A DNA stretch of 64,000 nt from Portunus trituberculatus. Lineage: Eukaryota; Arthropoda; Malacostraca; Decapoda; Portunidae. Positions 53,961-64,000 of this stretch are shown piece after piece (within the stretch, counting starts at the first letter, position 1; every line of letters starts with the position of its first letter). The position numbers and the translations under genes are program-made. The stretch lies in NCBI RefSeq assembly GCF_017591435.1, contig NC_059303.1, forward strand, positions 17,877,709 to 17,941,708, read 5' to 3'. Under the pieces are notes generated by a model that saw nothing but the letters and a program-made list of their open reading frames with translations, had not been told where the DNA came from and searched no databases.

Positions 53961-54180
53961 GGCAGGAACGGTAGGAGCAGCGGAGCGGGAGGAGTCGGGC
54001 AGCGGGAGCACCGTTACACCAGGAAGTGGGTTCAGACTCCCTCCACTCCCGTCTCTGGGACTTTAACGCCTGAGACCATCCTGTCGCGATCCCAGCCCCA
54101 GACCAGCCACGCGTGCACCACCTTGCTGCTGCACCTCAACCACCATATTCTGAAACACTTCTGCGCCGCACCGACTCTAC
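53930..54180 (-). promoter_or_regulatory. trc: GC-rich region, possible kinase promoter/5' UTR exon
   Basis: CpG-containing GC-rich block in AT-rich surroundings, about 1.4 kb upstream of the coding exon. A non-coding first exon is required by the acceptor before ATG and could lie here. No core promoter motif is decisive. Confidence 0.3.
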
Positions 54181-54228
54181 ATTCAAAAGACTTCGCTTGA
54201 AGTAATACTGGTTTAAGCCTTAAGGATG

Positions 54229-54370
54229 CTTTTACGATTATAGTGACATATTAATAAGATTTCTCCGTGATAAATTTTCTTGATAATCTACCTAATCATC
54301 TTTGTGGCCATTATTACTAAGGAAATACTCTTGAGAATCTACCTAATAATCTCTGTGGCCCTAAATTACA
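54229..54370 (+). repeat. family R, two short diverged units
   Basis: GATGCTTTTACGATTATAG, TAATAAGATTTCT and AATCTACCTAATAATCTCTG, GTGGCC; the second half is duplicated (TCTACCTAAT.ATCT.TGTGGCC twice). Confidence 0.6.
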
Positions 54371-54675
54371 GTCACTAAAGCGTTTCAGAACACAGAGCCA
54401 AGACAAGGCGTTACGATACTTCCAGAAAAGAATATAGGATAATGAGTAACTTCTTCTTCTTCTTCTTATTATTATTATTATTATTTCAGGTATCATTTCT
54501 TTCACTAACTACAAATTTATGAAAGTTCTACGATATTATAATGAGGATGTTCTTAGTTTGTTCTTTTTTGTTATTTTTTTCCACAAAACTACGGATTTAT
54601 GATGATAATTTCTGATGTGTTTGTTCTTACCTTCACTTTACATGTTCAGAAAAGATTGCACGGTTATAACGATCA

Positions 54676-54679
<4 letters not shown>

Positions 54680-54746
<67 letters not shown>
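54680..54746. repeat. (TC)n microsatellite
   Basis: About 33 TC units. Confidence 0.95.
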
Positions 54747-54749
<3 letters not shown>

Positions 54750-55756
54750 ACAGACTACATAATACGACGCTTTTCCAAACTCAAGCATATGTTTGTTTAT
54801 TCACTTACTTATTTATTTATTTATTCTTTTATATATATATTTTTTTTCTTATTCAGCTTCCCGAAAAGACAGCGCGAAATTATAATGAGTTATTGTTATT
54901 TTTACTGTTATTTTCTTCCCTCATCTTCCCTAAACTGCAACGAGCAACCTGTCTTGAAGTTAACTGCTATTTTTCCTCGCCATCTTCCTCAAAAGTAAGG
55001 AAGTTATCATGAAAGTTCTGACGGTTCTCCAGCTCAAGTAGGTTTTTTTGAGGGTTTATGGAGTTTTTACCTTCAGGAAGATTGTGCAAAATTATGATTG
55101 ACGTTCTCTCGCATTGCTTAACTTAACCCCGTGCGTATTTTGAGGAGTCTAGAGTTTTCACTTTCAGTTAGACTAGAAACTTATGATTAAATGTTCTGGA
55201 AATTATGACTGACGTTCTCTCGCATTGCCTGGCTTAACTTAACTCCGTGTATATTTTCAGAAGTCTAGAGTTTTATTTTCAGATAAACTAGAAACTTGTG
55301 ATTAAATGTTCTGTTGTGTTCCCTGACTCAAGTACATTTGTGTTTCTTCTCTGTGTTCGCCCTTAGGAAGATTGTATTGAGTTATTTGTCTTCTTTTCAT
55401 GAGTAGTTGCACTTTTAAACTTGAATAGATGAATGAACAGACGAATTAGAATATTAAGTGACTGAATCAAGAGTGGAAATGAGTAAAAATGTATTGATAG
55501 ATGAATATGTAGAAAGACACAATAAAAAAAGAAAAGAATGGAAAGAAGAAGGACGAAGAAAAGAGACAAAACGATAAAATAGAAAGGTAAAAGCCAAAGA
55601 AAGAAATAAACAAAGAAAAGAAAAAAAAAAAAAAAAAAGAAAGGCAAGGAAATAAAAGAGGCCCTTCCCAACACTGTAAAACTTTTTCTCTTATCTGCAA
55701 ACGGTCCCATCTTTATATAACGCGGAGATAACGATTTATGAACCAACCCTTACTTA
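54747..55756. other. non-coding; contains a 111-base tandem duplication
   Basis: GACGTTCTCTCGCATTGC, CAACTTAAC.CCGTG and AGTCTAGAGTTTT recur with a period of about 111 bases (55,095-55,320). The rest is AT-rich with no coding frames supported by homology. Confidence 0.6.
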
Positions 55757-55781
55757 AGCCTAACCTAACCTAACCTAACCC
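55757..55781. repeat. interstitial telomere-like (CCTAA)n
   Basis: Four to five CCTAA units in a row, the complement of the arthropod telomere unit TTAGG, directly before a long (GT)n-(GA)n block. Confidence 0.75.
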
Positions 55782-55786
55782 TCCTC

Positions 55787-56072
<286 letters not shown>

Positions 56073-56494
56073 AGAGGAGAGGAGAGACAGACAGACAGAC
56101 AGACAGACACAAAGGTCACGCTATTACTATACAAAGAGGGAATACAGATGATAATTCTTATGTATATACTCTCTCTCTCTCTCTAAGCTGAACCTAAGCG
56201 GACAAGATAAGTCCAAACAGGGAGACAAATGTACGATAACAGCACGATTCCAATACGATACCACCAAAATATATATATATAAAAAAAAAGTAAACAAAGA
56301 AAAAGCAAAATAGAAAAAAAAACTACATACATACCAAGACTTTCTCATGATAAAAAATAATAAAAACAAAATAAAATTATGGAAAATAAACAAAATACAA
56401 TAAAATAAACTAAAAATGTTAACAAGAGGTGAAAAGAATGACGGTGAATAATGCATGTTAATTTCAGGACGTTATATTTCTTTTTCTTCTTTTA

Positions 56495-56499
<5 letters not shown>

Positions 56500-56579
<80 letters not shown>

Positions 56580-56895
56580 TTACATGACTATTTGATGTTT
56601 TAATTGGGATATCTTTGAAGAGGAGGAGGAGGAGGAGGAGGAGGAGGAGGAGGAGGAGGAGGAGGAGGAGGAGGAGGAGGAGGAGGAGGAAAGCTGGAGC
56701 TGGTCTGTACTGGAACTCTGGGCTCACCCTCACCCTCCCTATCCGCTCCTCCTCCTCCTCCTCCTCCTCCTCCTCCTCCTCCTCCTCCTCCTCCTCCTCC
56801 TCCTCCTCCTCCTCCTCCTCCTCCTCCTCCACTACCCACTGGGCAGACTGCCAACCGGGCCACCACCACCACCACCACTACTGCTACATCGTTCC

Positions 56896-56946
<51 letters not shown>
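56500..56946. repeat. (GA)n, (GAG)n, (CTC)n and (GT)n cluster
   Basis: GA 56,500-56,574; GAG/AGG triplets 56,620-56,690; the complementary CTC/TCC triplets 56,748-56,830; GT 56,900-56,946. The GAG and CTC arms are an inverted pair around a 57-base loop. Confidence 0.95.
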
Positions 56947-56948
<2 letters not shown>

Positions 56949-57070
56949 TGTCTTGTTAAGTAACGCACATACACGAGCGTATACGCATACACACAAACAC
57001 ACAAACACACACACACACACACACACAAAGTACACGTCATAACTGACCTACTAAATTAAATTCCCTTTCA

Positions 57071-57071
<1 letters not shown>

Positions 57072-57134
<63 letters not shown>
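57072..57134. repeat. (CA)n microsatellite
   Basis: About 31 CA units. Confidence 0.95.
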
Positions 57135-57136
<2 letters not shown>

Positions 57137-57780
57137 CTCCACGCTATATTAATTCCACACAACACCTTTCCCATCCACACCTGTCATTACACTGTCCACT
57201 CCACGCCCTGACATCCACCTGTCCTTCCTTCCTTCCTTCCCAGAGTCAATACTAACTCACATCCACTTTATATCCACATTATGAGAACATTATCCACATC
57301 ATTGCATCCACATCACCTCCACCTGGGCTCAAACAGTTGTGTCTTCTCCTCCTCCTCCTCCTCTTTCTTTTCTTCTTCTTTTTCTTTTTCTTATTTCTCC
57401 TCTTCTCTCTTCAGACAGGTAAAATCCAGAAGTGGGAATTCCCCGCTTCCTCCTTCTCCTCCGTCTTCCTTTCCTCCTCCTCCTCCTCCTCCTCCTCCTC
57501 CTCCTCTTCTTCGGTTACTGCCTCCGAGCCTTTGTGTTCCTTTATCATCCTTTTTACAATTCCATTAGGGTCATTTACCTTTTCATTTACACCTCTCTTC
57601 CTTTGTTCCTTTCTCCTGTACTCTGCACCTCTCCCTCTCACTCATTTGTTGGTCATTTAGTTCGCTACTCATTTGTTTTGTCCTCTACTCCATCAGTCAT
57701 TTAGTACTGTGTGTTCCTTTTATGCTTTATTTATTGATTTGTTTCTTTGTAGTGGATGTGGTTTTGTATATGACTCCTTT

Positions 57781-57816
<36 letters not shown>

Positions 57817-58448
57817 TTACCTTCACAATATTAATACTGATTCGCTCTTCGTTTACATTCCTTTGTGTACGCACTTTTTATTTATTTTTCTTTTTATTTG
57901 TTTACTTTTCACTAGTCATGTTCTTTGAGTAGTAAAAGTGAAGTTATAAAAATATTTCCCTTCTTCTTCTTCTTCTTCTTCTTTGTTATTTTTTTTCATC
58001 ACTTTTATTATCTTAAGTGTTTGTGTGTGTGTGTGTGTGTGTGTCTCTCTCTCTCTCTCTCTCACCGATTCACTACCTACTTTTTCTCTGCACCAAAACA
58101 CACCAAAAACACCACATCAACACCACACCACTAACGAAGCCTCACTATCAGGGCTACCACACACCACTACCACCACCACAACACCACAGTTACCTAAGAA
58201 GCATCAGAATTCTGGATTTCACCTGTTTGCTTCTGTCACCTGTTGCTTCGCTTCCGCCTCGCCAACCTGCTTGCTTGCTTCCCTGCCTGCCTCCCTGCCT
58301 CACTGACTGCCTGCCTTATGTGTGCTTAGAAATGCTGGCTAGGCGGGTTATGAGTGTGGTGTTGGATTGTAGGTTCGTGTTAATTTGGTGGTGCTACGTT
58401 ATGTTTAGTTATCTACGTCTGCTCTAGTTTGGCCTCGTTTGATTTGGT
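57135..58448. other. pyrimidine-rich non-coding DNA
   Basis: CTC/CTT-rich stretches (57,340-57,510), short (TC)n and (TG)n runs (57,786-57,813 and 58,018-58,064) and a CTTGCTTGC/CCTGCCTGC stretch (58,268-58,316). Frames here are products of composition. Confidence 0.6.
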
Positions 58449-58669
58449 TGATCCCCCCTTCCATACTGCGACACATTTTTACCTCGAGATTTGTGTGTGA
58501 TTAGACCATTTTATTGACATTTGGAAGGCTCTATGGAGGTCAGAAGATTAATAGCCACAGTCTTCACTATTTTATTCCCCTCCATGAGTTTCTGCAAACG
58601 TATAAAATCACCAAATAGTAAGCACAATGGATATGGAAAAGGGACGGGTCATGGTACTGAAGGGATTAA
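58449..58669 (+). mobile_element. MITE family M, copy 3
   Basis: CCCTTCCATACTGCGACAC, GATTAGACCATTTTATTGACA, TCTATGGAGGTCAGAAGATT, GAGTTTCTGCAAACGTATAA and GGTACTGAAGGGATTAAG match copies 1, 2 and 4. Confidence 0.82.
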
Positions 58670-58696
58670 GTTTGGTTGTGTTCTCCCTGATCTGAT

Positions 58697-58802
58697 TGAG
58701 TGAGTGAGTGAGTGAGTGAGTGAGTGAGTGAGTGAGTGAGTGACTGACTGACTGACTCTGTGCTCATCCATCTAACTAACTAACTGACTAACTGACTGAC
58801 TG
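58697..58802. repeat. (TGAG)n, (CTGA)n and (CTAA)n tetranucleotides
   Basis: About eleven GAGT units followed by GACT and CTAA/CTGA units. Confidence 0.9.
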
Positions 58803-58989
58803 ACAAATATAACTAACAAAACATCACTCTATCTATCACTTAATCTATCTATCTATCCTGGTGAAGCAACACGGAATCAACAAACTAAATATCAATCTAC
58901 AAGTCAATTTTATTCTCATTGTAATCCTTTTATTAATCTAGACATCCATGCGAGTCACCGATTGTGTTGTAAATAATGAGTTCATCTGG

Positions 58990-59575
<586 letters not shown>

Positions 59576-59982
59576 CCTTTCCTTCTCTCCTCTCCTTCCT
59601 TCATTTCCTCATCTCTTTCTTTTCCTTACATCCATTCCTCAATTTCTTGCTCCTTGTGTTCCTGTTTCTACTCCTCCTCCTCTTCCTCGTCTTCCTTATC
59701 TTCCTCTTCTTGCCCCTGACACCTTCACCTCCTTTCACACACACGCCAACCCCGCCACCCCCCCCTCCTCCTCCTCCTCCTCCTCCTCCTCCTCTTCCCT
59801 ACCCTCCAAATGCCCTTCTTCCCGCGCCATAATTTACTCAACGTTCACGCATGCGCTCACTCACACACGCGTCTCTAGTTGGAGGTGAACCGGCCCTCCT
59901 CCTCCTCCTTCTCTTCACGAACGCTATCAATTTTACACTTATTTTTCTAGGTATATTTTTATTTTTTTTTGTATAAGTGTGT

Positions 59983-60030
<48 letters not shown>

Positions 60031-60100
60031 GTAGTACTACTACTACTGCTGCTGCTATTACTACTACTACTACTACTACTTTTTTTTTTTTTTTTTTTTA
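59983..60100. repeat. (CTA)n with poly(T)
   Basis: CTA triplets with a few GTA and CTG variants, then about 19 T residues. Confidence 0.95.
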
Positions 60101-60474
60101 CTACAGAATACCTCCACCCCATGTTTATTGATGCGTCAATTAGGGGCTCCACTACTTGGAGGTCATTAGCCCCAACTCTCGCTAATGACTGTGGCATCCA
60201 ACCATATCTATTACTCTATAATATAAACATTAGTTGTTAGCTATAAATTCACTCTACCTCTACTCTATCTAATCTTATGCCACTCTCCACCACTGTAGCC
60301 TCGCAGTCAAGGCCACTTAAATCTGCAGGTATGGGAGTGGAATGCCTTGTCCCCCTGAGACACAGGAGGGCTGATCTGAGGAGGAGAATGAAAGACGGCA
60401 CCTCATCCATGCGACGACATGGCTCCTTGGCTGGTGCTTCTTTCTGCCATTAGGTCATGGTCTTGAGTAGAAGC

Positions 60475-60855
<381 letters not shown>

Positions 60856-61056
60856 ACTACTACTGCTACTGCTGTTTCTGCTATTACAACAACAACTGGT
60901 ACTACTACTGCTGCTATTTCTACTATTACAACAACAACTAGTACTACTACTACTACTACTATTTCTACTATTACAACAACTAGTACTACTACTACTACTA
61001 CTACTACTATTTCTACTATTACAACTAGTACTACTACTACTACTATTTCTACTATT

Positions 61057-61090
<34 letters not shown>

Positions 61091-61160
61091 CTACTACTAC
61101 TACTACTATTACTACTACGACTGCTGCTATTTCTACTATTACTACTACTACTACTACTAT

Positions 61161-61197
<37 letters not shown>
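60856..61197. repeat. (ACT)n/(ACA)n mixed triplet array
   Basis: ACT triplets with a higher-order pattern: ATTTCTACTATTACAAC recurs at about 60,925, 60,960, 61,005 and 61,045. Confidence 0.9.
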
Positions 61198-61198
<1 letters not shown>

Positions 61199-61434
61199 CA
61201 ACTGCTACGTACTACTCCTCACGCCCCTTCAAAATCAACACATTCCTATCATACTTGTTTCCCTTTCATTTTTTCCCTACCCTCTCACAAAGCCCTGGAC
61301 TCAAGCCAAGCCAAGCCAAGCCAAGCCAGACACGTGGAGTAAGGCACCTGACTAAAGGCTTGTATTCTCAAACTCCTCTGTGCTTCACCTCCACTATTTC
61401 AAAAGGCTTTATTCAAATTCACACGAGATTCTTA
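61198..61434. other. unique sequence, non-coding
   Basis: Contains (AAGCC)n at 61,303-61,327. No gene. Confidence 0.5.
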
Positions 61435-62195
61435 AGGTGTTTTTCCGGTTCTAGAGGCAGTGACAAGATTTTTACGCTATTAACTGTAAAAACACTCTTG
61501 AAAACCTCGCCACTCATATGAGGCCTTGGGAAATAGTCGTGGTGAGAGAGCAGTGTTTTTAAGATTGTTTTACGGTTGTAGAAAGCACAGGAGAATAAGT
61601 TGGAGGTTGCTGAGATGAGAATGTTAAGGTGGATGCTTGGGGTGACAAGGAGGGATAAAGTGAGAAACAATTTTATAAGAGGAACAGCCAAAGTAACGGA
61701 GGTGACAAAGAAAGTACAAGAAAGGAGAATGCGATGGTTCGGTCATATCAAAAGGCGAGAAGAAGGATATGTCGGCAGAAGGATATTGGATATGGAAGTG
61801 GAGGGAAGAAGACGACGTGGCAGGCCAAAGAAAAGATGGAAGGATCGTATTGGAGAGGACCTGAGGGAGAGAGGATTGAGTGGAGAGGAGTTTGGGGACA
61901 GAGCCTTGTGGAGAAGACTAGTGAGGAACAGCGACCCCATATGAACATGGGAGCAGCTGCAGAAGAAGAAGAAGAAGAAGAGGCAGAGTAACAAGATTTC
62001 TACATAATTAACTGTAGAAACACTCTTGAAAACCTCTTTAATCAGATCTGTGGCCTTGGGAAATAGTCGCGGTGAGAGAGCAGAGTATTTTTGCAGAGTG
62101 ACAAGATATGTACACTCTTGAAAACTTCGCCAATCATCTCTGTGGCCTTGGAAAAGTAGTCGTGGTGTGAGCAAAGCGTTTCTAAATACGGCCCT
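61435..62195 (+). repeat. family R units, split by an RTE fragment
   Basis: Units at 61,435-61,572, 61,981-62,085 and 62,095-62,195 share GACAAGAT.TCTAC, AACACTCTTGAAAACCTC, GTGGCCTTGGGAAATAGTCG and GGTGAGAGAGCAG. The GGTTGTAG / AGGCAGAGTAACAAG join flanks the inserted LINE fragment. Confidence 0.8.
61577..61982 (+). mobile_element. RTE-type LINE 3' end
   Basis: One open frame (to 61,944) reads MEVAEMRMLRWMLGVTRRDK, RRMRWFGHIKRREE and GRRRRGRPKKRWKDRI. This is the well-known C-terminal block of RTE/BovB-like and related LINE polyproteins. It ends in (GAA)n, a simple-repeat tail as RTE elements have. The start is 5'-truncated. It is intact in frame over about 115 codons, so it may be fairly recent. 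Confidence 0.85.
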
Positions 62196-62927
62196 AAACC
62201 ATCCACTTCCCATCCATCACCCATCTGTAGCATACCACTGTACATTATTACTACCGAAGTGTCTATAGCCTGTCTACACTAAAATGGCTCCTGGGTTCCA
62301 ATCATACTGTAGCTTATTGATGATATAACTGATCTGATGTGAATAATACTTGCTTTCCATTGATCAGCACACTTATGACGAGGATAGACTACGGTTTTCC
62401 TCAAGACCTGACAACCACGCATCCCTGGGACACCATTCAGACCAGGAGCTATTTCAGAGTAGACAGACTGTAGTATCATTTGGTCACCGGTGAGTGCTGC
62501 TTCTTTTTGCTTGATTTTTTCGTTGTTGCTGTTATTGGTGTTTTTAACGTCAGGATGGTGTGAAAGACGGAGTGATGAGTGAAGGGAATATAGAAAGAGG
62601 CGAATAAAGAAGGAACAGGAAGAAAAGTCAGAAAATAAATAAATATCGAGGTTTTCTTGTCCATGCATCCATTAACCATTCACCAATCCATCCATCCATC
62701 CATCTATCCATCCTAGATCAACCATTTACCACACAAACGAAGCCGCTATACGAAAATTCACGGAATAAAAACTCGGAAAACAACAAAAGAACAAAAATAA
62801 AAGGAAAAGAGTAATGGTAAAATATATTGTTGTAGTGAAATGGGTTTGTTAAAGTGTCGCGGTTTTCGTGATATATTATTGTTGTTGTTGTTGTTAATTT
62901 TACGGTAGGATGAAAGTTAGAGGTAGA
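62196..62927. other. unique sequence, non-coding
   Basis: (CATC)n at 62,688-62,712 and (GTT)n at 62,880-62,897. No domain in any frame. Confidence 0.5.
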
Positions 62928-63118
62928 TATAGGAGGAGGAGGAGGAGGAGGAGGAGGAGGAGGAGGAGGAGGAGGAGAGGAGAGGAGAGGAGAGGAGAGG
63001 AGAGGAGAGGAGGAGGAGGAGGAGGAGGAGGAGAGGAGAGGAGAGGAGAGGAGGAGGACGAAAACTTGAGGAGAAGAGAGGAGAGGAGAGGAGGAGAGGA
63101 GAGGAGAGGAAACAGAAA
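62928..63118. repeat. (GGA)n / (GGAGA)n purine array
   Basis: GGA triplets alternating with GGAGA pentamers in two cycles. Confidence 0.95.
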
Positions 63119-63169
63119 GAGAAAGATTACCACAATTAACATCACCATCATACACATAACTACTTTCCT

Positions 63170-63240
63170 TTCCTCATCCTCCTCCTTCTCCTCCTCCTCC
63201 TCCTCCTCCTCCTCCTCCTATCACCACCACCACCACCACT
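63170..63240. repeat. (CTC)n and (CAC)n triplets
   Basis: Short pyrimidine triplet run then CAC triplets. Confidence 0.9.
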
Positions 63241-63392
63241 AGTACAACTACTTACTACTACTACTATTACTACTATCACCACACAGTCCATTCACAACAT
63301 CCTCAATCGTCTCACTGGTGTCACTTCCCGTACAGCATTGGCCAAGACGGGAGGGAGGCGGGATCGGCGTAGCGGTGCACCAAACACTAGTA

Positions 63393-63605
63393 TCAACCCA
63401 TTGTGTACCATGACGCGTTTCCATATTACCTTTTTTTTTACTATTTTGTGACTTTATACAGCTTCAGAAACTTATGTGAGGTATTGAAATAGTGAAGACT
63501 GTGGCCATTAAGCTTTTGAACCCCACAGACCCTTCCTAATGTCAATAAAATGGTCTAATCGCACACAAACTCAAGATAAATGTGTCCCAGTATTGAGGGG
63601 GTTAA
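63393..63605 (-). mobile_element. MITE family M, copy 4
   Basis: Reverse orientation: CAACCCATTGTGTACCATGA, ATACAGCTTCAGAAACTTATG, AATGGTCTAATCGCAC and CCAGTATTGAGGGGGTTAA. Confidence 0.82.
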
Positions 63606-63639
63606 ATGGCCTTTCCGCCCCTCCACCACACACACAGCT

Positions 63640-63990
63640 GAACGTTGGTATGCTAATGTTCGCTTTGGAGCTTCAATGGTTGGCTCTCTCATGTTCTACT
63701 GGTTTTTTAAAGGTTACAGTCATTTGGTGGGTTTTATGGGTGTTATTTTCATTTTTTGCCTTTTTCCCCCTTGACGGTGTAGTTAGGAATCATTTACACA
63801 CCCTTGAAAAGACTCGTAATTCTTTTTTTGTCCTCTCTGACTATTTTTCAAAGGTTACAGTCATTTGTTGGGTTTTCTTAGGTGTATTTTTGTATTTTGT
63901 CTTTTTTTTCCCTCTCTGATGGTGTAGTTCTTATCAAAGCAACAAGTCAAATTCCCTTGAAAACACTTGTAAACTATTTTATCCTCTAAT
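63640..63990. repeat. tandem duplication, about 141-base unit
   Basis: AAAGGTTACAGTCATTTG, TGGTGTAGTT and CCCTTGAAAA.ACT recur with a period near 141 bases. Confidence 0.75.
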
Positions 63991-64000
63991 TGAATGTTTT

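Noticed and set aside
61600..61944. Host gene of 114 codons
   Set aside because: The RRMRWFGH and RRRRGRPKKRW blocks are standard for LINE C-termini, and the frame is 5'-truncated inside another repeat.

Overview
The window looks like nuclear DNA of an arthropod, most plausibly a decapod crustacean. It has small exons in large introns with GT-AG (one GC-AG) boundaries, very dense dinucleotide and trinucleotide microsatellites, several non-LTR retrotransposon families, tRNA-derived SINEs and MITEs, and a short interstitial run of the arthropod telomere unit TTAGG. The species is an inference; a crab is my best guess from the repeat landscape. No bacterial, viral or organellar genes were recognised.

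Two host genes could be assembled exon by exon, both on the minus strand. (1) 10,973-39,513: a Tuba/DNMBP-type Rho guanine-nucleotide exchange scaffold. I join 21 coding exons whose phases all agree (about 1,957 codons). The order is five N-terminal SH3 domains, a long Pro/Thr-rich linker, DH (RhoGEF), BAR, and two C-terminal SH3 domains. The first exon is a phase-matched candidate, and exon 19 needs one extra base to stay open. (2) 43,874-52,608: a complete NDR-family kinase, the tricornered/STK38 orthologue. It has ten coding exons and exactly 463 codons including stop, with MOB-binding N-lobe extension, kinase core, basic auto-inhibitory insert, activation-loop Ser and hydrophobic-motif Thr. 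The two genes lie head-to-tail; the kinase 3' UTR probably ends near 40.3 kb, just upstream of the scaffold gene's proposed 5' end.

Region by region: 0.6-7.9 kb is a head-to-tail array of a SINE and four copies of one CR1/L2-like LINE ('LINE A'), each unit separated by an (AC)n tract. 7.9-11 kb is the 3' flank of the scaffold gene, with a pogo-like MITE. 11-39.5 kb holds the scaffold gene, with introns full of LINE A fragments, a poly(A)-tailed second LINE ('LINE B'), MITEs and microsatellites. 39.5-43.9 kb is mostly kinase 3' UTR. 43.9-52.6 kb is the kinase. 52.6-64 kb is non-coding: a likely GC-rich 5' region of the kinase near 54 kb, a tandem repeat family, then very long GA, GT, GGA, CTG and ACT arrays, an RTE-type LINE 3' end and MITEs.

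The most unusual pattern is that LINE A and the SINE sit inside (AC)n microsatellites: nearly every copy, however short, has (AC)n at its 5' junction, its 3' junction or both, whereas LINE B copies do not. Several host splice donors of both genes also lie directly in (GT)n tracts, in two cases at the tail of a LINE A fragment.
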